Below are positions 15,969 through 28,390 of a stretch of 64,000 bases of DNA, one piece after another. Numbering within the stretch: position 1 is the stretch's first letter; each line of letters starts with the position of its first letter. Location: contig BSYO01000014.1 of assembly GCA_033239525.1 (NCBI GenBank), forward strand, positions 10,524,021 to 10,588,020. The letters are read 5' to 3'. Source of the stretch: Nepenthes gracilis (taxonomy: Eukaryota > Streptophyta > Magnoliopsida > Caryophyllales > Nepenthaceae). Under the pieces are notes generated by a model that was not told the DNA's origin, did not search any database, and was given only the letters and a program-made list of their open reading frames with translations. The position numbers were made by a program, and so were the translations under genes.

Positions 15969-18547
15969 TGTAATATCTCGGATTCCGTTAGGATTGTTAA
16001 TATTAATTATGATTTTTGATAAATTAGACGTAAAAAAAAATTAATTAAATATTATAAAATTTGGATAGATATTGGATCAGTTGGGTTAGCACCCGAGGTA
16101 CGCTCGTACTATTGCCCGAATATCGGTTTAGATTTTAGAATAAAAGAAAATAAACATACAAAATATAATAATAATAATAATATAATAATAATACATACGT
16201 ACATATATAATGAAAAAAAAGAAAAGGAAAAAAAATGAAGAAGATAAAGATGAGGGTTTCGGGGAGAGAGGAGGGAGAAGAGAGATAGAGAGGCTGCACG
16301 AGGAGGAAGGAGAGAGGTGGCCGATGACGGTGTTGTGCGGTGAGGACGGCTCTGTGATGGTGGTTGTTGGTAGCTGGAAGTTTGGCTGGTGGCGGTGATT
16401 CACGAGGGGACGCCATGAAGGAGGCCAATGGTGGTTGTCGACAGTGTCAACAGCGACGACATGCAGTTACGACATAGTGGTGGTCAACGGCAGCCAATGG
16501 TGGCACACCGGTGACCAGCGGCAGCTGTGGGTGAGTTTTGTGAGGCAGTAGCCGCGCAGAGAGAGAGGGAGAATGCGGGTTAAGTGTGACAGCGCATGCG
16601 GCAGGAGAGACACGGCAGATTAATGGCATCGGCGTCGATGGGATGACGTCGGAAAGGCTGGCGGTGGCAGGTCGGCATGGCGGCAGGTCTGTCGGAGGTG
16701 TTGAGTGGCAGCAACAGCGCTGAAAATTTGCACATATGAGAGAGAATGGGGCAAGCGTGGGTAGTGCGCGGTGGTAGAGAGAAATTCAGGTGTTTCGGGA
16801 CATCTTTTTTTTTAAATTTGTAAAGTATGAGGTCAAGACAAGTATCTATAAACTCACTTTTTGGTCTTATTTAATATTTAAAATATTATAGATACTGTTT
16901 AAAATTTTTACTAATATACATGTAATTTTATCTACCTGATATGTTTAATTTGGATATATATGTATAGTTCATTGGCTAATTTGGATGTTTTTGGATTTGG
17001 ATTTTAAGATTTTGAAATTTTTTCTTTTTCTAAAAGCCCAAAAAAAATTTATTTGGATACAGTGTATATTTATATTAATATGTGTAATGAAAATGTGCAC
17101 GAAACTTGTATAGACCATACATTTTCACATACACATTCGAGTTATGGTCACTATATTTGGATTTGGATATTGAATTTTTTGGCCAGCTCTCGACGGGGAG
17201 ATATTTATTTAGAAATCTCGTTCGTCCGTTAAGAAATGTTTGGAGTAGTGACCCTTTTCATTTGGATGATTTGATTCGACCTTATAATATATTCGGATAT
17301 CCTAATATATCTGACAAATTTAAAAATTACACCCGAAATTACAGGTGGTAAATAATAGTGAACATCCTTACCCATGGGTACAAAGTACATGGGGGGCCAT
17401 ATATGCTGCCTAATTTACATTTAATTTTATCTAAGATTATCAAAATCATGTGTAACCCTTCCTTAAGCTAATCTTTAAATAATTGGAACTTAAATTTAAT
17501 GCATGATTTGTATTTTTGTATTTATTTGTATAGGATTTTGATTTAGATTTGAATTTTAAATTTGGATTTAAAATTCACCGATTTTGCTATCAGTTGGCCC
17601 TTGGTATGTCTCGTACAAATGATTTTGAACTATATATTATGATCCGGACCTTTGAATTATTTGCTGTAATGCTACTTTGGCTTTGCACACATTATTGGAT
17701 TATTCAGTTATCGGATTTTGCCCCAGATCGCAAGTTGATTGGGCCTTGGATTTGAACTCGGACATGGACTTGAACTTGGATTGGACTTTGAAAACTAGTT
17801 AATTATCTATTGGAATCGGTGCGAGATCATTTCTATTTTGTTTTTTATATATGTATATACATGTTTCGATGATGATTGTTTTCTAATTTGGATATTTATT
17901 TTAAATTTGGATATTTGATTTGAGTACGAGACTACTATTGAATTTTAAATTCTGAATCTTGAATTTTTATTGGATTTGTTATATTAGCGATTTAAATTTA
18001 TTCCGTCATTTGAACAAATTTTTATTTGTTTGATATTTCTTCTGATTTACTGGACTCTTTTTGTTTAAATATAGTACTTGCTGAGCATTAGGCTCCATTT
18101 TTCTATTTTATCACTTTAGAGTAGAAGATTCGAATGTATTATAGGAGTAGATCATAATCTGTCAGCAATTCATCTGATTTGGTGAGTTCTAGTCTTATTA
18201 TGGTTTAAATTGGTATTTAATGTAATTGGATTATGAAATTAGTTGGGTATAGGCCGATGTGTATATTTTAGAAATAGTTGAAATATTATATTATGTCTAA
18301 TTTATAATTTTGGTTAAAAATTGTTACCTTCCTTACGATGATTGTAGAGTAGGTCGTATTTTTTTTGTTCGGACAGTTGTCCGATGAGGTCCTGTATAGA
18401 TTTTGATTTATGTCGGGTCTTATTTATTGGCTCGTCACTCCTAAATTTTGGAATTTAGTATTATTTATTTAAAATTATTTGAGATTTTAAATTTTAAAAA
18501 TTATAATTAATTATTTGAATTGATATATTTGGTCTGGGATCGTGACA
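15969..18547 (+). repeat. Solo LTR (Tekay-related family), 2579 bp
   Basis: Starts TGTAATATCTCGG and ends ATCGTGACA, flanked by an exact 5-bp target duplication GCAAT (15964-15968 and 18548-18552). Start, end and interior match the LTRs at 36.3, 42.6, 54.5 and 60.8 kb. It holds an ATA-rich microsatellite near 16165-16195, a GC-rich island about 16250-16790, and the shared core block about 17281-17340. With no internal region beside it and a clean duplication, it is a product of LTR-LTR recombination. Open frames inside it are not credible genes. Confidence 0.93.
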
Positions 18548-18552
18548 GCAAT

Positions 18553-19866
18553 CCTCAAGAAATTCTCCACTAACCTCCGGTAATATCCTGCTAACCCAGG
18601 AAGCTCTACACCTCAGCAACATTCGTTGGCCTCTTGCAATTAGCCACCGCTTCTACTTTCTTCAGATTCACAGAGACATCCCTTTTAGAAATGATATGAC
18701 CCAAAAAGGAAATATCCTCCAATCAGGACTCACACTTCTTCAACTTTGCAAATAGCTGCTTCTCTCTCAAAGTCCATAACGCAATCCTCAAATGAGTCTC
18801 ATAATCCTCAAAACTCCTCAAATAAATTAGGATATTATCAATAAAAATCACCACAAATTGATCCAAGTACTATTGAAAGACTCGATTTATCATATCCATA
18901 GAGGATGTCGGCGCATTTATCAATATAAATGGTATCATCAAAAATTCATAATAGTCATACTGCATCTTGAAAGCCGTCTTTAAAATATCATCTTGCTTAA
19001 TCCTCAATTAGTGTTACCCTAAACACAAATCAATCTTTGAAAAAACTTGAGTTTCTTACAATTGATCAAACAAATCATCAATCTTCGAGAGAGGATACTT
19101 ATTCTTAATCATGATCTTATTTAATTTCCAATAATCCACACACAATCTTGCAACTGTTACTTCAACTCCTTCAGCTTAGTTGGGAACATCCTATATAGAG
19201 CCCTCAAATTTGACACAGAGTCAAGTATAACATCAATAGCAAAGTCGATCTCCCAATTTGGATATAATCTGAGTAATCCCTTGGGGAAATATCCTCAAAT
19301 TTGCAAAATACTGGAATATCTTTCACGGCCATAGAATGAATTTCAGATGTGACCATATATACCAAATAAGCTTGGCATCCATATCTAATCAGATGACTTG
19401 CATGCAATACTGAAATTAATCCCGAAGTCTCCTTACTGATCATTCCTTAGAATTCAAAAGATTCATATCCTAAAATATTGAACAGAATTGATTTACTAAA
19501 ATAGTCCAAAGTAACATGATAGCACACCAGCCAATCCATTCCTAAAATCACATCAAGGTCCCACATATTAAGCAAAATCAAATCTACCAATAACTTATTG
19601 TCACAAATCCAAACCGGACATTAGGGGTACACAATGTTGGATAATATAGACTTACTCACTGCGATAGACACCATCAACTCATAATCCAGATATTGGAAAG
19701 GTACATAAAATTTACACTTAAATTTAGAGGACAAAAAAAAGTGTGTAGTATTGAGATCAATAAAAATATGTGCCAATGAAACAAAGATCGGACGATTTCC
19801 TTCCATGATTGACGGATCGACTCTAGCATCATAAGTTGTGACTGCAAACGCCTTGCCTAGAACCAT
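18553..19866 (-). pseudogene. Tekay protease / reverse transcriptase remnant
   Basis: Minus-strand reading. The protease part (19621-19866) reads FAVTTYDARVDPSIMEG and has DLNTT where the catalytic DSGST-type motif is expected. Next comes the linker GCQAYLVYMV...DIPVFCKFEDI. RT shows [36 protein letters not shown] and FVVIFIDNILIY. In the last, the second Asp of the usual IDDI box is Asn (about 18832-18845), so the enzyme would be dead even without the stops. It ends at VAEV*SFLGLAGYYRRL, where the solo LTR is inserted. Confidence 0.87.
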
Positions 19867-20969
19867 TGGCCTCTTATTTGAACCTTTGGGTTCGAACAGT
19901 CCTTAAACAAGTGACTCACCTGACTGCAATTGAAGAAAGCCTTACTTTGACGAAAGAAAACTCGTCTTGCATGATTCTTCCCACAGAATTTGCAGGCAGA
20001 ACTCATGAACAAGGATTTCGGAGGAGAAGACTTTTCTTTGACTGACTTTCATTCATCTTAACTTGACTTTCCTTTATCTAAATCTCCAGGTATTAAATGA
20101 GATATCCAATGAAAGACTCCACCCTTTGAGCTTTGGCCTCGATACTCTAACTTCTTTTGAAAATACTTCTCCTGAAACTGTTCTTACTCGATCAACAGGG
20201 CTCGGTTCAACACCTCACTATAAGTTCGTAATTTGAGCAGTGCCAACTACTTCCGAATTAATTCTTGAAACCTATATATAAATTTCTGAGTCCTCAAGGA
20301 CTCATCCACGACCAAATGGGGAGAAAAATGAAATAGCTCCAAAAATTGCGCGTCGTGCTCAACTACTGACCGATTTCCTTGCCGCAGTCTTCCAAACTCG
20401 ACTACTTTGATCTCCCAGATACTCAATGGAAAGTACTTCTTTAGAAATACCTCCCAGAAGACCTCCTAAATGATCTCCTCATTGTCTTAGCCTAAGATAT
20501 AGTACTGGAAGTCCCACCATCGATGGCCTTGCCGTTCCAGTCTATAAGCGGCAAATCTCACTTTGCCCTCTTTGGGACAATCAATAACCTTGAAGATTCT
20601 CTCCCCCTTCTTCAGCCAGCTCTTTACTTTGATCGAGTCAAACTCTCCAAGAAACTTTACAACATGCTCGCTTTAGAATTGGTCAAAGGTCGTCCAGCCC
20701 TAACCCTGGTCAGCCATTCTTCTCAAAGCAGCTATATCCTAATCTTGCTGTTGGATCATCCTGTCCATCACGTTGCTCATGCGACTCATCCTAGCCACAT
20801 AATCATCTCCACGACTAAAGGCCGATCTCTTGACCCTAACATCCTCCTGATTTGCGACTGATCTTCTATCCCTGGTATCTTTTCGACTTGAGATTGACCT
20901 TTTACTCCTAATCTCATCCTCCCGACTTGAGAATGATCTTCAACTCCTAAAATCTATATGGTCTACCAT
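19867..20969 (-). pseudogene. Tekay gag remnant
   Basis: An ATG at 20969 starts MVDHIDFRS, soon broken by a stop. Further on come gag landmarks of the lineage: FDSIKVKSWLKKGERIFKV, CPKEGKVRFAAYRLERQ, RWWDFQ, YFPLSIWEIKVVEF and LNRALLIE. The zinc knuckle reads FFNCSQVSHLFKDC, so the first of its three Cys residues is replaced by Phe while the others and His remain. Several stops. Confidence 0.85.
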
Positions 20970-21072
20970 AATATTTATCTATCATACAAAAAACGCAATC
21001 AAAAACCTTCCCAAAATCAATATAAAATCGACCCAAAACACTTTCCAATATGACTTTTTTTGATATTATTTT

Positions 21073-21335
21073 TTAACACGAATTTGGACCAAACATGTTA
21101 TATAATTAAATCTTAATTAACAAATAAATAAATCTGAAATTAGGTGTAACAAACTGAACATACATAGAACTCAAACATAACCCGCACAATACCTCATTGG
21201 ATACTACGCTGAATTTCATCAGACTTCTACAATGAATCTAAGCTCTCTACACTAAATGGATAAAATACAAAATATGAGTTTAAAATTCAACAAGATTATA
21301 TATAAAAACCAAACCTGTCCAATAAATTAGATGGA
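21073..21335 (-). repeat. Truncated 5' LTR of the old Tekay element
   Basis: Only about 260 bp remain, resembling the outer part of the 3' LTR (AATAAAATACAAAA, then a run ending near CCAATAAATTAGATGG). A degraded primer-binding region TTGATATTATT precedes it at about 21059-21070, in the place of the TGGTATCAGAG site of its relatives. The rest of the LTR to the right is deleted. Confidence 0.6.
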
Positions 21336-24300
21336 AGAGACAAAAGTTGAGAATCATTTTTCTTGAAGATTGGCCACAGATTTGCGGTTCTCTATTTTGG
21401 GATATGCTGTTCAAAACTTAATATAAAAGCACATATGCTTGTTTTGATTCTTCTTTACACCATAGCTTTCAGAGATGAACGGGTTTTTTTATATAAAATC
21501 TTTATATTCTTATGGTTTGCTATTATTACTTCCTTCTTATCTTAAATATTTACAAATAGTAATATTGAATATCACGGCTAGCGAGTTCACCCATTCGAGT
21601 TCATACAGAGATGAAACGCTCTTGTTCCGCTGTCATATAACTTGCAGATACCTTATACGGTATTTTTTTTTCTTTTTTAAATAAATAATAAATAAATAAA
21701 TGGATGGAAGATGTACGGTAGCTATTCCTATCAACGAAATTACGTGTTGGAAAAGGAAGAGAAGAAAGAAACAAAGAGGATGGCGTCCGGATCACTCCGC
21801 GAGCGTGTTGTTGATAGGAATCGGGTGAAGATGCGGAGGAGTAGGAATCAAATGATTGGAGTGGGAGAGGACCCATTCGTCATTTCAAAATTCAAAGGGC
21901 AGTGCCAAAGATGTGGACAGCCATCTTACAGCCCCACCCTCCTTGCCCTACCTATTATATATACCCTCTTGTTGACCCGTATAATTAATGTATTTTGAAA
22001 TTCATATTATTTTATCACATCTTGATTCAATAAAAATACATAAATCTTTTGAATATATATGCAAGATCTGATTAAAATTGATATATACATATAGACTGTC
22101 TAAAAATTTAGTTAAACTGGCATATTTTAGAGCTAATATTTATTAGAGTTGTAATACCTCTATCTAAGCTTTGAATAATCGGGTTTAGACCTACGTGCAC
22201 ATTAAGAGTGGTGAATAGGTTAACAACTGTGAGAAATTTTGATACACGTAAATAATTTACCATTTGAGATGAAAGCGCCGCAACATTTCTATTATACATA
22301 TTTAACAAAATCATAAATATGCTCAACACCATGCTAAGATAATTTAATATTTATATAAAAGTGAATGTCATATGATTTTATTGATAAAAAGATAATTTAT
22401 AAGTTAACCTGTTTAAGTGAAAAATTCCTAAAACTTATTAAGCTGATAAAAGATGTCCTATTATTACATATGACCTCTTTTAAAGAACGGTTCAAATTTA
22501 CTCACTTAGCGTTGAATTTGAGCTTCTTAGATCTTTTGTCACCAACCCCCAAAAAAATGAATATTGTAGAAACTTTGACATCCCATCATAGACAGTACTC
22601 AACGCTAATAAACTAAAATTGTTAATAAATATCTTGTGGGTGAAGAATTTAAAGCTTTAATAACATGCCATGGTCAAATTGAAAAAAAAAAAAAACTTTC
22701 AAATATGTTTATAGTGGTTTATGATATTTTGCTCAAAGGTTCAGAAGAGCACTCTGCTAAAAAAAAAAAACTTTCAAATATGTTTATAGTGGTTTATGAT
22801 ATTTTGCTCAGTGGCTCAAAAGAGCACTATGCTAAATGATTTTATTGGGTATGATCCAAATAATGACATATTGATCCGATATAAATAAAAGAAAATTGCC
22901 AGACACTTAATCGGTTCATGAACGTTTTTTATGAAGCTCCAGGCGATCGACCAAGTGGCAAAATGATCAAAGATATGAAAATCGAGATAATTAATAATCC
23001 AATAATATAATAAGTAAGGCACTTAATCCTTATATATAATTGAGAAATAATTAGCTGCATTGATATAGGTAATAATGACCTAATAAATGTCAAACATTAA
23101 CTATTGATAATCACTTAACCAGCACTGGCAATGATTATCCAACCATTATAACGTTTGGCAATAATACAATATAACGTTTCAAACAATATCCATGGCAATT
23201 TAGAAATGACGTATGGATTAGCATTTGAGTTATAAATACAGGTACTCAGTCGGGAAGGGGGATGTGATATCGTATATTTTGATAAACAATCACCCAAGTA
23301 AACATAACCAAATTATAGGAACACAGGACTCATAAGATACTCAAATCATCATTCATCTCCATTTATTTTACTTTTCGTATTTTTTATTTTTTTTAAGAAA
23401 AGGTTTTTGACTTATATTTCGGAATATATATTGAAAGCGAGTTTCATATATCTATTATCTCTCGTTAAATTATTGTAATGCGTATATATCAAATTTAAAA
23501 TTATAAAGACCAGACATAGTTTCTTTCAAACTAACCAAATATACTGTCAAATATCTTAATTCGTTCAATAATTTAGATCTCAGACATGTATCAATTTTAT
23601 CGTTATAGACAACCGTTTATTAAAGTCGAGGCCTAAAATAAATAAAAAAGTTGGGATCAATATAGTATAAGAACTAAATATTGTGGATTAAATACTTTAC
23701 AACAACTTCTAACGGGACTCGGGCACTCCGTTCTAATTCAAGATGTAATATATTATCATAAAATGTGACAATCATTCATAGTTAACAATCTTTATATATA
23801 TATATATATTTATTTATTTATTGTATCATTATTTGACCATTTTAATTTATATAAGTATATTGAGATAATATGGATAGAATTAGACGACATTGTAAATGAA
23901 TTTTTAAATTATTTGATAAGAAAAATCAACACAACCACTGTTGCCGCCCAAAGGTTGTGTCCCAGCCAATCATTGCAACGATATCTGCATGTACGTAACG
24001 TTATCATTAACAGCCACGTTTGTTGACCACACGAGTGGGTGGCGAAATGATTAAAGTGGATATGCAATGAGAATTTGTTGGTCGTTGCGCCTACCTTTTG
24101 TTTTTATTTTTAAAATTTTTAATATTATTTTTAATTCAAAACGATAATATTATTATTTTTTGTATAGATAAGAAATTTTATTTTATTTTATATGTTGATT
24201 ATTTATTTTTAATAAATAATTATAATTTAATTATTTTTTTAAAAAATTAAAAATAAATTAAAATTAATTATTTTAAGATAATTTGACTGTATTTATTTTT

Positions 24301-24880
24301 TTAAAAAAATAATTAATTAAAATAAAATAATAAATTAGTTTATTTTGTTTTTTTAAGAAAATGAAGCCCCTTCAATAACTTCCTTTACAACCCGATTTGA
24401 TTGGATTGTGATTTGACTGGTGGAAGAGCCACAAAAGTCAAAAGAATGAAATTTCGCACAATGTTTATCAATTTTTTTTTTTTGATAATTTTATGTAGTT
24501 ATTTAATCTGTTTTAAAATAATAATTATAAAATTTTAATTTTTGCCCATAGGGTTAGATACTTGTATAAAACTATGTGCTTTGGATAGCATATTTTAATA
24601 TATCTTTAATTAAAAATTATTTTGATTGTATAGTTGTCAAAGAAATAGGAATTATTGTATAGTAAGATGCAATCCTAATATAGATTTATATATTCTTAGG
24701 AAAAAATGTTTTTAAAATTTTTTAAATAATATAAAATTTTGTCCATATATATTATATGGCTCACATAATAATATATTAATAAATAAAATATAATATTAGA
24801 ATAAATATTTATAAAATAGTGATATAATATCCTTTCATTTTGTCGTATTCATTGTTCTTGTTGCATCCTGAGTCCGCGAT
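21336..24880. other. Mostly AT-rich intergenic DNA
   Basis: No gene recognised. A GC-balanced stretch at about 21711-21960 contains a 95-codon ATG frame on the plus strand (21711-21998) with basic, low-complexity composition and no familiar motif, followed by a TATA-like run (ATTATATATACC). Another TATA-like motif, TATAAATA, is at 23231-23238. Neither can be tied to a gene. A moderately GC-rich patch at about 23930-24070 is unexplained. Confidence 0.4.
22682..22835. repeat. 75-bp tandem duplication
   Basis: Two adjacent copies of an A tract followed by CTTTCAAATATGTTTATAG, continuing GTGGTTTATGATATTTTGCTCA. They begin at about 22682 and 22758 (CTTTC at 22696 and 22771), nearly identical apart from a few bases at the ends. 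Confidence 0.9.
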
Positions 24881-26435
24881 TGTTATACAAATTAGGGAGC
24901 CTCCGGATTTCGTGTCACTCTGAAGTGTTCGGAGGAGGATACGGTCTCTGTATTTCTTAACTTGGACCTGCACAACACAATCAACAAATAAGAGGTCAGA
25001 GGTCAACGGGGGATTGTCCCTCCCCCGTCGACACTCCGACGCTCAAGTCAGAAATTCTTCGCATTAAACGGAGGAATGCATGTTAAGGTGCGAGAATGAG
25101 GGGAGTGTGAGAGGGATGTGATTGGAGGCGTGAGCTCTATAGATGCGCCCGGCAGAGGGCGGCTTACTTGTGCGCCTGCGGAAGGCAACTTGGTGATATC
25201 CCCGCTTAAGGGTGCGCCTATGGAGGGCGGCTCGGCACGTTGGTGGGCCTCGATGACATTCGGAGGCTTAGCAAAATACGCTGGGGTGAGTGAAGGGCCT
25301 GCTAGACTGGTTTCAACCAGTTGCCCTAGCGGGCCACCGAGTATGGATTTTACCATGACCGAACGGGTCAAATAAGTAGGCTGAACGACCCTGGTCGGCA
25401 CTTTTGGGTGGAGCATGGTACGGCTCCCCATTTTAACGACTTGATGCTGGACGACTTTTCGTGGAGCCTCACTCCCTTTCTGTTCAAGGGTTTTGAGCGC
25501 CATTTGAGAGGCTTCCCCTGGCCTCGCTGCTGATGCATCTTGACGACGTTCTCGGAGAGCTCTGCGACACTAGGCTTGGCCGAGAGCATCAGGGAACTCG
25601 GGCACCCTCCAGCGAAAGGCTTGGCGGTCCCATTTGATCGGATTAGAAAGACGGCAACTGGACGCCAGAGTGGGGGTGCGCCTTCATTCTTTGTTCTGCT
25701 GAGAGTCTTGGGTCACCAGTTTAGAGAGAGTTTTCGGGCTCTACCATCGTTGAGGAGTTCTGGGCTCTACTTCCGGAAGAACATTGTCGTGGGAACAGGC
25801 CACTATCTGAGGGGGGTCTCATACTCTATTTTCAGGTGAGAATACGAGGAGGAAGGGTGGCCACTGTTGGGAGCTTCGTGCCGCCTGATTAGGGGAAATA
25901 GCGATTGTGCGCCATTGTTGGTGAGCTCTCTGCTCGATCTAGTGCAGATCTGTGGGGAAATGACTGGATACGTCATGGGAGTGCCCTGCGCCCTGTTTTG
26001 GCTAGAGCCGGAGCTGAGGGCCCCCGTTTGTCAGAAGAGCCCTGCGCTCTGCTTGGATGGAAACAGGGGTAGAGAGAGTGGGGCACCATGAATAGAGGGC
26101 TTCGATATGCTTTCCTCCACTGTCGAGCAACGAGCTGGAAGAGGGAGAAAAGGCCTTGTGCTCTGTCGACTGAGGGCGCAAACAGGGAGCAGGAACGTTC
26201 GTGAAGAGAGAGAGAGGGAGAGGGTGAGACCCCTCTTCCTGGGAAGGGTCTCTGCGCCCAAAAAATGGCCTCTCTTCCTCGCTTGCTGCCTCTCGCTTTA
26301 TCGGGAGAGGAAGCAACAATCTTCTTGCCAAGTGGAACAAATCTTTCCCGCCAAAATGAATTTTTTCTGCCGAAATAAATCATTCACACCGATACTCATT
26401 GGGTTTCGGGTCGGCCCGTGATACCGGATCCAACA
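24881..26435 (+). repeat. GC-rich LTR, probably a solo LTR of a gypsy element
   Basis: Starts TGTTATACAAATTAGGGAGCC and ends ACCGGATCCAACA, a TG...CA frame about 1.55 kb long. Inside are GGACCTGCACAACACAATC, then GGGGATTGTCCC and ACTCCGACGCTCAAGTCAG, blocks I associate with monocot Tat/Athila-like LTRs (from memory, unverified). Composition is far GC-richer than its surroundings. No flanking internal domain and no convincing target duplication were found, so the left end is uncertain. The several long open frames here, on both strands and overlapping, are composition effects. Confidence 0.6.
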
Positions 26436-27040
26436 CTATTGTTCTAATATTAGGAGTATTGTTTTTTAAAGTGAGCATTGTTTAGCTATAGATTATAAAA
26501 TAAATTAGATTATTAAATATAATAATATATAGAAAGAATTACGTATACATAATTTTATTTTTATAAAAATAAAATAAAATTTATTTTTAATATCTGAGAA
26601 TTACTGCCTGAGTTATTGTAATCCGTGTCTAATCCTTCTTTCACGAAACCTTCCTTCCTTACATTTTTTACGTAGGCATCATCTCCTACCTATTTGTACG
26701 GATGATGAGCAGAGGTAATAATAGAGCTGGTAGGTTTGCATTTACGCATCCGGCCAGTGAGCCAATGGACCAGCGGTGGGGCGGCGACTGTGGCGGGGCT
26801 GGTCCTCGGTCGCCTTCACTTTCCATCATTTCACTTCAAATTTCTCTGTCTAAAGAGGACTCACTTTTTTTAAAATAAATAAATAACTTGCGATTTAATT
26901 GAATTAATTTTTTGTTAAATTTATATGTAAATGCTCAAATTTAAGGTCTGGTGGTGCAGCACCCCCAGACACTCCGTTTTACCCAACCCTTCTCAATTTC
27001 TATCTTTTCCTTGTTGTTGCATGAGTAAACAACAAACTCA

Positions 27041-27084
<44 letters not shown>

Positions 27085-28103
27085 GTTACGCATATCTAAC
27101 ACAATGCATCTGTCATGCTCGTGTACACTTTAGGCACGAGTGGTAGAATTGATTGTGCCTAGGATGTATATATGAGACATTTGTACAAGATTTAGGTAGA
27201 ATTAATTGTGTCTAAGGTACGTCTGATACAATACTCATTCATACATGTATTTGGATGTAATGCCTAATGCGAGTTCAATTGGAGTTTATGGGCCAGTTTG
27301 AGTACATAAATCCCCATTTGCCCAATTTTGATCATTTGTGCCTCTTCCTCGCTTGCCGCTCTCGCTTTATCGGGAGAGGAAGCAACAATCTTCTTGCCAA
27401 GTGGAACAAATCTTTCCCGCCAAAATGAATTTTTCCGAAATAAATCATTCACACCGATACTCCTTGGGTTTCGGTCGCCCGTGATACCGGATCCAACACT
27501 ATTGTTCTAATATTAGGAGTATTGTTTTTAAAGTGAGCATTGTTTAGCTATAGATTATAAAATAAATTAGATTATTAAATATAATAATATATAGAAAGAA
27601 TTACGTATACATAATTTTATTTTTATAAAAATAAAATAAAATTTATTTTAATATCTGAGAATTACTGCCTGAGTTATTGTAATCCGTGTCTAATCCTTCT
27701 TTCACGAAACCTTCCTTCCTTACATTTTTTACGTAGGCATCATCTCCTACCTATTTGTACGGATGATGAGCAGAGGTAATAATAGAGCTGGTAGGTTTGC
27801 ATTTACGCATCCGGCCAGTGAGCCAATGGACCAGCGGTGGGGCGGCGACTGTGGCGGGGCTGGTCCTCGGTCGCCTTCACTTTCCATCATTTCACTTCAA
27901 ATTTCTCTGTCTAAAGAGGACTCACTTTTTTTAAAATAAATAAATAACTTGCGATTTAATTGAATTAATTTTTTTGTTAAATTTATATGTAAATGCTCAA
28001 ATTTAAGGTCTGGTGGTGCAGCACCCCCAGACACTCCGTTTTACCCAACCCTTCTCAATTTCTATCTTTTCCTTGTTGTTGCATGAGTAAACAACAAACT
28101 CAC

Positions 28104-28134
<31 letters not shown>

Positions 28135-28390
28135 GTTACGCATATCTAACACAATGCATCTGTCATGCTCGTGTACACTTTAGGCACGAGTGGTAGAATT
28201 GATTGTGCCTAGGATGTATATATGAGACACTTGTACAAGATTTAGGTAGAATTAATTGTGTCTAAGGTACGTCTGAGACAATACTCATTCATACATGTAT
28301 TTGGATGTAATGCCTAATGCGAGTTCAATTGGAGTTTATGGGCCAGTTTGAGTACATAAATCCCCATTTGGTCAATTTTGATCATTTGTG
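26272..28390. repeat. About 1.07-kb tandem duplication spanning an LTR end
   Basis: Copy 1 is 26272-27340 and copy 2 is 27341-28390, both ending ATTTTGATCATTTGTG. Each contains the last roughly 150-165 bp of the GC-rich LTR plus about 0.9 kb of flank with a (ATT)n microsatellite. The microsatellite is 41 bp long at 27042-27082 and 29 bp at 28104-28132. The copies are nearly identical; most differences I see are one-base changes in homopolymer runs. Confidence 0.93.

Larger units (their letters stand above)
12200..21335 (-). mobile_element. Old Tekay/Del-type Ty3-gypsy retrotransposon, degenerate
   Basis: Order in element orientation (right to left): truncated 5' LTR, gag, protease, RT, RNase H, integrase, polypurine tract, 3' LTR. 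Typical chromovirus phrases survive between stops, including LAGYYRRLVENFLR, SDRDP, NGQSERTIQ, RVFLKVSPKKG and, at the end of pol, VNFEDEIL. The gene order RT-RNase H-integrase makes it Ty3-gypsy, and these phrases are those of the Tekay/Del lineage. Many stops and frameshifts make it dead. It is interrupted by a solo LTR (15969-18547), so about 6.6 kb belongs to the element itself. The outer LTR ends are too eroded to show a target duplication. Confidence 0.88.

Noticed and set aside
16128..16428. Several overlapping frames in the solo LTR at 16-16.6 kb
   Set aside because: They translate a microsatellite and GA/GC-rich LTR island on both strands; no domain, and all lie within a defined LTR.
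25048..26421. Many long overlapping frames on both strands at 25.0-26.4 kb
   Set aside because: Few stops simply reflect GC-rich composition of an LTR; no frame has a recognisable domain.
24876..26440. Target duplication for the GC-rich LTR
   Set aside because: GCGAT on the left and CTATT on the right do not match, so no duplication is claimed and the left end is given as uncertain.
26931..27146. Duplicate poly-Ile frames at 26931 and 27993
   Set aside because: They read through an (ATT)n microsatellite in a tandem duplication; not genes.
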